32,755 nucleotides of DNA from Paramarasmius palmivorus (Eukaryota; Basidiomycota; Agaricomycetes; Agaricales; Marasmiaceae): assembly GCA_037176845.1 (NCBI GenBank), contig JAYKXP010000300.1:1-32755 (forward strand), read 5' to 3'. The notes beneath the pieces were generated by a model. That model saw nothing but the letters and a program-made list of their open reading frames with translations, did no database searches and was not told where the DNA came from. A program made the position numbers and the translations under genes. This document shows positions 8,670-16,515 of the stretch, piece after piece; positions within the stretch are counted from its first letter, which is position 1; the number at the start of each line of letters is the position of its first letter.

Positions 8670-11649
8670 ATGTCCCCGGAAGAGCTTGAGAATATGCAGA
8701 GCCGTAGAAGGTCACGGAAAAAGGTATGTTGCCCTTCTATCCACTGAGAATATGTGTATTTACTCCAAGCCAAAGCGTGCAAGAACGGTGCGAAGCTACA
8801 CACCAGAAGAACCTCCCCATCTCGAGCAACACCATCATTTCGATTATGACCCACCCGATATCTTCCTCAGTGCTGGATCGCCCGACGGCCGCTTTGACGA
8901 CGATCACTCAAGCGAAGGCGAAGATGGCCCTGCTCATATTGACGGTGATGCTTCTAGTGACAACAGCTCGGACGGCGAAGGCTATGGCGAAGACACACCC
9001 CTTCCTAACGAGTTTACTCAGGAGCACCTACCGGAGATTTTCGAGATGATTGAGTATATCAAGAACTACGATATGGATGAGGAAAAGAAGCAGTGGACTG
9101 AAGAGCAGTGGGATAACTTCTTGAATCCCTCACAGGAGCTGCTTGACCTCGACTCTAACCCAGACCTTCGACTCTCCATCGAAATCTACCTATCACTGTC
9201 CCATGCGTCTGAAGAAACGTACGCTCGAGTTCGTCAGGCTGTGCAAAAGCGTTACCCCGACTCCAAGATCCTTTCTTACGACCAGGTGCGACGACGCCTC
9301 CAGACCATCACCGGCATCATTCCTCTGCGCTTTGACAAGTGCATCAACACCTGCCTTGGGTATTTGGGTCCTTTTGCAGATCTCGAAGACTGTCCAATAT
9401 GTGGAGAGGCGCGCTATGATGAGAAGAGCAAGCCGAAGAGTCAATTTGTATCAGTACCTGTTGGCCCGCAGCTCCAAGCTCTATGGAGACATCCGGATAT
9501 GGTTCAGAGAATCCGTTCACGGGTAGAGAGGACAGAGGGGATCTTGGAGCAGCAGGCAAGTGAGGAGGGAATCCAGGATTACAGCGACATCCTTCACGGC
9601 ACCGACTATCTCACCCGGGTGGAGAGCGGAGAAATAGACGAGGAGACTATGTTATTGCTCTATTCGGAGGATTCAGGGCAGCTATACCGCGATAAGGACT
9701 CCAGTACTCTCTTTGGAATCGCCATACTCGGAGACGTTGAGCCCGAGCTCCGTCACCTTGAGGAAATGGTCATGCCTCTCTTTGTTGTCGGTGGTCCAGA
9801 AACTCCTCAGATCCACGACTCGTTCATCCTTCACACAGTTGCACACATTGCAGCTTGTCAGCGTCGCGGCATTCGTGTATGGGACTCCCTATTGGACAAG
9901 TTGGTCAAGATATATCCTTGGTTGTTGTTTGCACTTGCGGATACCGTTGCTATGGCCGAGTTGAGCAAGTCTGTAGGTCACCACGGCCGGAATGGGTGTC
10001 GCTTACTGTGCTTGATGCAGGGACGGCATAAACCTGGTGTCGGAATGTATTATCCTGCGCTCTTTCGACCACCTGGACCAGTGCCAGCTGGCACAGCTCA
10101 TGACAACATCGAAGTCGATGACATTGACTTACCAACAGTCGATGAGTATCAGACTCGTCTCAATCAAGTTCTCAACTCAACGTCGAACTCTGACTACGAG
10201 AAGAACCGGAAGAAGACCGGTATACGAGGACCATCTCTATTTTCGGCTCTGCCACTTGCGCTCCCTGTCCCTCACTGTTTCCCTGCCGACTTCATGCATC
10301 TCTTCTACAACCTAGGTCAGCTCTTGGTTCCTCTGTGGAGGGGCTCAATTGAGCACGCACCATACGATGACCCCAAAGATTGGGACTTTGCAATTCTTTA
10401 CGACGTCAACCAATGGAAGTCTTTTGGTAACGCCGTTGAACAAGCAAGCCGTTTCTTGCCTACATGCCTCGCAGATCGAATTCCGCGTAACCCTGCCAAG
10501 AAAATCAACACAGGATACAAGGCAAGCGAATATCTGGTACTCGTTTTCGATCTATGTCCGGCTTTGTTTTATGGCCGTTTGCCATCTCATCTCTATGAAC
10601 ATTTCTGCCTCCTCGTCTCAGCCACACGTACTGTACACCGCCGCCGGAAAACCAGAGAGGAGCTCCTTGATGCCCATGCAAAGCTCACCGAGTTTGTTGT
10701 GTTATTCGAGCTCTACTACTATGAACTCAAGATGGAACGTCTTCATTTTGTCCGCCCCTGTATTCACGCACTTCTCCACGTTGTCCCAGAACATTTCCGC
10801 GTAGGATCTCTTACAGAAGTCTCCCAGTGGACCATGGAGCGAACCATTGGTAACTACGAGCGGCGAATACGATTACACTCTGATCCGTATGGCAACCTTG
10901 GCAGAGAAATTGTTGAGCAAGCAATGTCCAACGCTCTCTGTGCCATGGATCCATCATTCCTTCCATTCGTACGCAAGGTCAAGACAACATCCAAACTTGC
11001 TCTTGATGTCGGGAGCGGATACAGCCTTCTACATCCACGCGAACACCATCCCATGGATCCAGAGGTCTACGCTGCATTCGTGGACTTCTGTCTTGCTCAG
11101 AAATGGAAGGTACAAGACAACGAGGAAGGCACTATCAATGTCTATCGATATGCACGACTTCAGCTCCCCAGCAAGCAGATTGTACGATCTCTTTGGCAAG
11201 AAGGAAAGCGATCAAAAGAAAAGGTTCGCCGTGCTCGCAATGTGAAGGTAAGAATTTTGATTCCATTATTTTGAGTTCAACAATTCATGAACATTTATCC
11301 ACAGCTTATTCTCGATGGTCAAGAATACTATGCCGAGGTTTTATACTTCTTTCGGGTCCAGAAGCATAACCGTTTCTTTTCCCTTGCAGCGGTCATCATG
11401 TACTCAGTGCCAGACCCTGAAATTCTTGCAGATTCACATGATGTTCTCCGTGTGTGCACCTATCTCGGGGAAGAAGGTGTTGCAATCGTTGATGCAAAGT
11501 CAATCATAGATGTCGTAGGTATGGTACCGTTCCGGCGGGCAGAGGTCAGTTGGGATGAGGAGCCAGTGACAGACGAATATTTTGTAATCGAGAAGTTGTG
11601 CTCTGGGGCTGGCCGAATTGAAGATGAAGATGAAGATGAGGAGGATTAG
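8670..11649 (+). CDS. Tnp2-like transposase (Transposase_21 type)
   Basis: Three exons (8670-8723, 8770-11247, 11305-11649) encode about 958 residues and should catalyse mobilisation of the surrounding element. The order fits basidiomycete Tnp2 proteins: an acidic N-terminus, a Cys cluster CINTCLGYLG...CPICGEARY near residues 209-235, SEDSGQLYRDKDS before the catalytic core, a VGHHGRNGCRLLC...GRHKPG block near 421, PADFMHLFYNLGQ with a likely catalytic acid near 524, and an ERTIGNYERRIR block near 709 resembling the DUF4218-like tail. ATG 8670 was chosen because its 18-codon exon ends in AAG at a GTATGT donor and joins in phase 0. The longer frame from 8659 starts with TTG and would translate the intron. 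Exon 3 ends in an acidic Glu/Asp tail. The open frame and intact splice sites suggest a recently active copy. Confidence 0.85.
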
Positions 11650-11686
11650 AATACTCTACCTATTTATTCCTACTTTTATCTTTTCG

Positions 11687-11727
11687 GCGTTCGGACAGGA
11701 AAGTTGTGAACTTTCCTGTCCGAACGC
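11687..11727. repeat. Perfect 19-bp hairpin after the transposase gene
   Basis: GCGTTCGGACAGGAAAGTT at 11687-11705 is followed by GTG and its exact reverse complement at 11709-11727. It starts 38 bp after the transposase stop codon. A role in 3'-end formation or as a protein-binding site is possible; nothing in the sequence decides. Confidence 0.9.
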
Positions 11728-11776
11728 TGGCAGGGCCTAGGCCTATGATATCACAAGTTTGGCCATGTTGATATGT

Positions 11777-11805
11777 AACCCTAATGATTACTAGCCATTA
11801 GGGTT
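11777..11805. repeat. 10-bp inverted repeat with telomere-like arms
   Basis: AACCCTAATG (11777-11786) pairs with CATTAGGGTT (11796-11805) across 9 bp. The arms contain AACCCTAA and TTAGGGTT, but only one unit each, so this is not telomeric DNA. Confidence 0.8.
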
Positions 11806-11847
11806 TCTTTTTACATTTATCACATATCGGGCTGCTACAGTCAGATA

Positions 11848-11868
11848 AAAATGTTTTGGAAACATTTT
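11848..11868. repeat. 9-bp AT-rich inverted repeat
   Basis: AAAATGTTT (11848-11856), a 3-base loop and AAACATTTT (11860-11868). It is the third inverted repeat in the 400-bp spacer between the two transposon genes. Confidence 0.7.
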
Positions 11869-11953
11869 ATATTCATTACATGCTTTTGAATAGTGGGAAA
11901 GTCAGTAAAGCAGCCAACGATCCCAAGGTGTTGCCAAACATTGTCAAGCAACG

Positions 11954-11982
11954 CGACGCGCGTGACCAAACACGACGCGCGT
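11954..11982 (+). promoter_or_regulatory. Paired ACGCG boxes upstream of the second transposon gene
   Basis: CGACGCGCGT is repeated directly at 11954-11963 and 11973-11982, about 65-95 bp before the ATG at 12048. The core ACGCG is the known site of the fungal MBF (Swi6/Mbp1-type) G1/S regulators. The pairing is seen; binding and cell-cycle control are inference. Confidence 0.4.
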
Positions 11983-12047
11983 CCACTTTGTTGATTCTTT
12001 ACCATCACCATCGTTGCTCTGCTTATCATTATTCCTCATTATTTATC

Positions 12048-14642
12048 ATGGACTCTCTCTCAACCAATGCTTCCAATTTCATTCAAGATTCTTCTTCAAG
12101 AACACAACCCAATCAAGCTTATAATCGTGCTAAATAGCTGTTTGACTGGATGGATGACATTGCTCTAACACTCGAAAACCTATGCAGAGAATCATAATCA
12201 CAGCAATCAAGGCATGCCATTTGCTACGAATACAACAAACAATGTCAGTACTACTTTGTTCTGTCATCATATCCTAGAATTGATCTTTTTTTTTGCAGGA
12301 ACGAAACAGCATCAATAAGCAGCATTACGGAAATCAAACAAACCAGGTATGACTCACCTTCTTTCTTGGCCTCACGTAGTCATTCTCTCGATACAGCAGT
12401 ACCAGGTCCATAATGGCCCCATCGACGTGAACCTTATACGGTTCAACCCAGCTCTATGCCAGGAAATCCAGACAATCCCTGCAGAAGTACTTCAATTCAC
12501 TGGCAATCGTGCCTTTTACGACCTCGAGCAACGTAACCGCGACTTGGAGATAGAGAACCGCCGACTCAGGATACGTGTTGACGAAATTCAGTGCGTTCTT
12601 GCTTCTTTACATGTACTCATATACTAATTCCCGCACTAGAATGGAACTAATAGCAGCATACAAGACTCAAAACTCAGTTTCTCCACCTACAGCTACCGTC
12701 CCCCTGCCAGTATCAGCACCAGCCTCTTCCACATCTCCAGTATCCAGCACCCCAGAGCCCAACGAGAAACCAGACGACTGTCTGGTAACTTGGTGGGAGC
12801 GGCCTTCGCCAAGTGAATCAGCACCATTTGCGACGACGAAAATTGACGGCGTTCAAATCCCAGCATGGATGCAAAGCTCTGATGGCGAGCTCGTATCCGT
12901 TGGCGAAAAGGTGGCGTGTTATGATGCCGCGAAGAGATTCTGGAACGACCACATTCCCAAGGAGAAGACAATGCCCCAAAACTATTCTGCAGCCGGCTCC
13001 GACCTTTTGGCCAAGTTCAGCACCTTCATGGAGAACGAGTTTTCATGGTTGAAGCTCTGCAAGGGGCACTGGAAGTCACACCAAATCTTCAAGAGTAACT
13101 ACCATTCGTGGAAGCAGACGTACGACCGGCGACAGGACGACGATAGGAAGCCAAAGACGAAGAAGAAGCGTGCTCGTGAAGAGACGATTCAGGTGGTGGA
13201 CGAATCAGATGGTGACGGGATGGATGTCGACACTCTTCCCCCACCCAAGAAGCCCAAGAAGGTATGCAGAGCCTTGTTTTGCATGATATGCTGACATATG
13301 GCTCTTGGCAGGACAACGTGGAGACGGCTGTCGTGAAAAGCGCAAAGGCCAAAGTAAGAAACTGTCTTTGTTATCGTGTGCTCAGTCTGATGAATAACCT
13401 ACTAGGGCAAAGAGAAGGCGAAGTCGGTAAGTATTCCCAACTCTATCTCAATAGCTTGCGCTCATTTCTCATCCTCGTCTAGGAGGCTACTGAGAAACCA
13501 ACGTGAGCCATGATTCATTCATCTTTGACAGTTACTAAGTCACTTTCAGTGCCGCTATACGTACCAACATGGCAGCTTTGGTCAAGAAGGCTACTGGTGA
13601 GGCGTGTTTTCTCTTACCATGTTCATGCTAACACAATTTTCAGCGGCGGCAGCAACAGCCAAGTCGAAATCCTCAAGCGTTCACGTGAAACATTCACCCA
13701 GTCCAGAGCCATCGTCATCAACCTTGGCTACAAGTCGTTCTCCTTCACTGCCACCAGCTAACGCAACCATACTTGAACAGTTCCGCGAGCTTGTGGACAA
13801 CCTTCCAGCTCGGGTTCCAGTGGCTCCAAAGACCCATGCTCTGGCAGCATATAGTCAAGACCCCTCGAATCTTACAGCAGACATTGCGAACGATGATGAG
13901 GTCTGGGAGCAATGCGACAATGCTCTCATCGATCTCATCCCGGCAGATCAAACGAAACGCCAATACCTTGTCGTGCGTGGGTCCTACGGCCTAAGTGGAC
14001 TCGTTCAGTACTTCGAGCACCTGCACGAGGACCGTAACGTCGAGTTGTGCTTGATGGAGGGAAAGATTTCACGGGTAATTGAGGCTATCAATGCGTACGT
14101 CAATCCTTATGATGTTGCACAGATCTAACGTATCCCTGCATAGGTTTCTCGCCGCTCCAGCCCCGACTAAATCAAACGATAAGGCGCCATCAGTGGCTAG
14201 TGGAAGCAAGGCTTTGGGCAGCGCTAAGGGAACCAGCATGAAGACCACGAAGACCACCGACATCGAGCCTGCCAAGAAACGAGGGCGTGGTAGCTGGGCC
14301 ATTCCTGCACTCATCTGTCCAAAGTGAGTCCTCTCTGTGATCGCAATATGGACTACTCATAGCTCTTCAACTAGATGGTTATACGCAGCCGACTGGAAGC
14401 AGAAGCCCGAGAACGCCAAGAAATCACGCAAGGAGTTTGACGCTCACTGGGATGAATTCGCGGAGAGCAAGGAGAATCTTGTGGTGCGTAATCGTTCTTC
14501 TGTGCCTATTCGGCTGCAGCTAATACACGACACTTATAGGTTTGGCAAAATAAAGCGAGTGAGATGAACGTAAGTCTAGGAACGTGCTAGTTTTCGTTTG
14601 AGTATTGCTAACTTTCGCTTATAGAAGGCCGAAGGCAAATAA
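12048..14642 (+). CDS. Second transposon-borne gene, unknown function, 14 exons
   Basis: I assembled 14 exons: 12048-12126, 12188-12243, 12299-12346, 12400-12590, 12640-13261, 13312-13353, 13406-13426, 13483-13502, 13550-13596, 13644-14094, 14144-14323, 14375-14483, 14540-14569 and 14625-14642. All have GT-AG junctions in phase, totalling 1,914 nt (637 residues). Two are microexons of 20-21 nt. The protein starts Asn/Gln/Ser-rich, then has a charged helix near residues 110-135 that could form a leucine-zipper coiled coil. A Trp-rich middle (VTWWERPSPSE, PAWM, a WLKLC..HWKSH block) leads to a Lys/Arg cluster KTKKKRAREE (likely nuclear localisation) and an acidic patch. Then come Ala/Lys/Ser linkers, a globular part around LEQFRELVDNLPARV, and a second Trp-rich C-terminus (WLYAADWKQKPENAKK). 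I know no family. Lying inside the element's ends, it is probably an accessory DNA-binding or regulatory protein, like TnpA beside Tnp2 in CACTA elements; that role is inference. Confidence 0.78.
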
Positions 14643-14779
14643 CTTTACTGCGTGTATGGGCCAGGCGTAGCCCCGTAGGAGGGACTTAGAGAAGTTTGGT
14701 GGTGGCCACGGAAGACGAAGTGAACAAGGATGTATTATAGGACATTTGCTGTAATTGTATGTCATACAATGGCATCTGG

Positions 14780-14985
14780 TTATTCAATTATATCGGATGA
14801 TATCAGATGAGATTCGAAAGCTTTTCCATCCAGACGGGCTAGTCAAATGCTTATTGGATGTCATACGATATCATTAGGTACCATCAGATTTGGCGGCAAG
14901 TTAACGACGCTATACGATGACATCCAATGACATCCAATGCCTATGGTGCATCTGCTGTCATAGGCTGTCATCGGATAGTGTCGGC
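14780..14985 (+). repeat. Right subterminal repeat array of the transposon
   Basis: Several degenerate copies of GACATCCAATG, GGATGTCAT and TCATCGGAT occur here, some in tandem (GACATCCAATGACATCCAAT near 14920-14939). The same motif family lies just inside the left end at 8527-8560. No gene is present between the stop codon at 14642 and the TIR. Confidence 0.6.
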
Positions 14986-14988
14986 CAG

Positions 14989-15007
14989 AATCTCGTTGGG
15001 CCTGAGG
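14989..15007 (+). repeat. Transposon right end: TIR plus target duplication
   Basis: AATCTCGTTGGG (14989-15000) is the exact reverse complement of the left end, followed by CCTGAGG (15001-15007), identical in direct orientation to 8492-8498. Confidence 0.82.
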
Positions 15008-16515
15008 GGCAATGGGGAAAAGAGGTTGATGACCTCTTGGGACGATGAAGGGAAGGAAAAGTTGGGGAAAAGATGAGTGGAGGAGGAATGAAGGGACTAT
15101 GAAGGATAGATGACGGAGTGCTGGTAATGGCCTATGCCTATGGTCTCGCAAATGTCTCGTGGAGCCTATGTTTATTCGGGCAAACACAGACTGAAGCAAA
15201 GGAAGGATAATTGGAAAGACACAGTGTCGAGTCACAGCAGAGAATGGGAAGAATTGTAGGAAACGAGTAATGGTTTCCACACGTTGCCATCACCTTCACT
15301 TCAGCTGACACAGTGACAGGAAATGATTCTATGTTGACCACATGTCGACAGCGCACGACTGTAGCGGATTCTTCTCTTCTGACTACCATCTTGTCATATC
15401 CTTTTTCTCCCGTGTCATGCTGTCTTGATTTGATGGAACGATCATAGTGTCAACCTGCTTGGCGATGGTCTTTTCACCACCATTGTCGGCACCAATCGAA
15501 ATCCAAACACCCCAAGTCATCTTTCCGCAGCTCATGTATGGCGCACAAGATGTGATTATCTTCGCCATTTAGACTAAAAAAGGAGAAGCAGGTGCGCAGT
15601 ATCTCGTTCAGACAGCCATCTGTCAAATCCAAAATGATCTTTTCCAGCTTTACATTCCATTCAAACACTATCCCGCTACACAAGCTCATCTTCGTGCACT
15701 CTCCCGCGACATCACAGTCGTCTTACCACCTTCGTTCTGTCGGAACTGCGACATGTTAGACACCCAGATGTCCTCTACGTCACGCAATTGCATTGTCGCG
15801 CACCCTTGAAGTTTCAAGATTTACCTGTCGCGGCGTTGGCAGAGTCAACAGAAACTGCTGACGTTGAAGCTTGTTGGCACAATACCGGCCCAGTGGACTT
15901 GCGGGGATCAGAGAGTGTGACTACGAAGAGACTACGAGGATACTATGTTATGGGATCTCGACGAGGTAGGTTAAGATTCCTTTAAACGTTTGTCACTTTC
16001 TGATGGTTCTACAGGCTGAAAGGCACTATCCACGCATTCGCGAAACCCAGAAGCGGTGAAAGTGTACTGTAAAGAAAAGTAGGTTGGGCAGAACTCGTAA
16101 TGGTTTCAAGGTGAATGTACATATCCAGTGAACGGGGCTTGTAGGTACCAGACTTGGCTCGCCGTTACAATGACTATACTACTTATCGTTCAATACGAAC
16201 TCGTTCCTTCTACTTCGATAACCGACGTGCCCCCGCCTGCGACAACATCTCTACGAAGTCGGTAATAGTAATGTTGCTCCTTCGTAGGCCGTACAGTTCG
16301 AGTGCACCAGGGTACGGCCCAGCAATCGAGGGATCACACCGAGTACTGCACGCGTTGGCGCACCACATCGAAAGGAAATGCTAGCTGGCGTGGGGATATG
16401 TCCATCGAGCCATTCTGCGCGGGGCTGTAGACAGTTTGAAAAAATGAATCCGCGTGAGGCATTTGACGCTGTATACGGTCCATTGTGCGCTTGTAGGCAC
16501 CCAGTTCTCGACCCG
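15008..16515. other. 1.5-kb stretch with no convincing gene
   Basis: The first few hundred bases are the original upstream flank of NLR-1, now beyond the transposon. Short open frames exist on the minus strand at 15138-15689 and on the plus strand at about 15700-15985 (the latter including ACWHNTGPVDLRGSE). None joins through credible introns into a recognisable protein. They may be remnants of a lost gene. I see no repeat, RNA gene or transposon end. Confidence 0.4.

Larger units (their letters stand above)
8499..15000 (+). mobile_element. Two-gene DNA transposon with Tnp2-like transposase (6.5 kb)
   Basis: CCCAACGAGATT at 8499-8510 is repeated inverted at 14989-15000, and both ends are flanked by the direct repeat CCTGAGG (8492-8498 and 15001-15007). 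Inside each end are degenerate copies of an ATCCGATGACAT / ATGTCATTGGAT motif, like the subterminal transposase sites of CACTA elements. The element encodes a transposase (8670-11649) and a second gene (12048-14642), both on the plus strand, with a hairpin-rich spacer between them. The transposase belongs to the Tnp2 (CACTA/EnSpm-like) group, but the ends do not read CACTA and the duplication is 7 bp rather than 2-3 bp. CCTGAGG is nearly self-complementary, so it could instead be a TIR extension with one mismatch. Confidence 0.85.

Noticed and set aside
8659..8723. Transposase start at 8659
   Set aside because: The codon at 8659 is TTG. An ATG at 8670 with a perfect 46-nt intron (8724-8769) gives a better basic N-terminus.
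11777..11805. Telomere-repeat remnant (AACCCTAA, TTAGGGTT)
   Set aside because: There is only a single unit on each side, in inverted orientation as hairpin arms; no tandem array.
8499..15000. Classification as a KDZ/Plavaka transposon carrying a TET/JBP gene
   Set aside because: The transposase blocks (CPICGEARY, GHHGRNGCRLLC, PADFMHLF) fit Tnp2, and the second gene shows no HxD-type dioxygenase motif.
15383..15985. Possible genes on both strands in 15.4-16.0 kb
   Set aside because: Fragments of 60-90 codons have no recognisable domains, and candidate splice sites did not join them into a longer frame.
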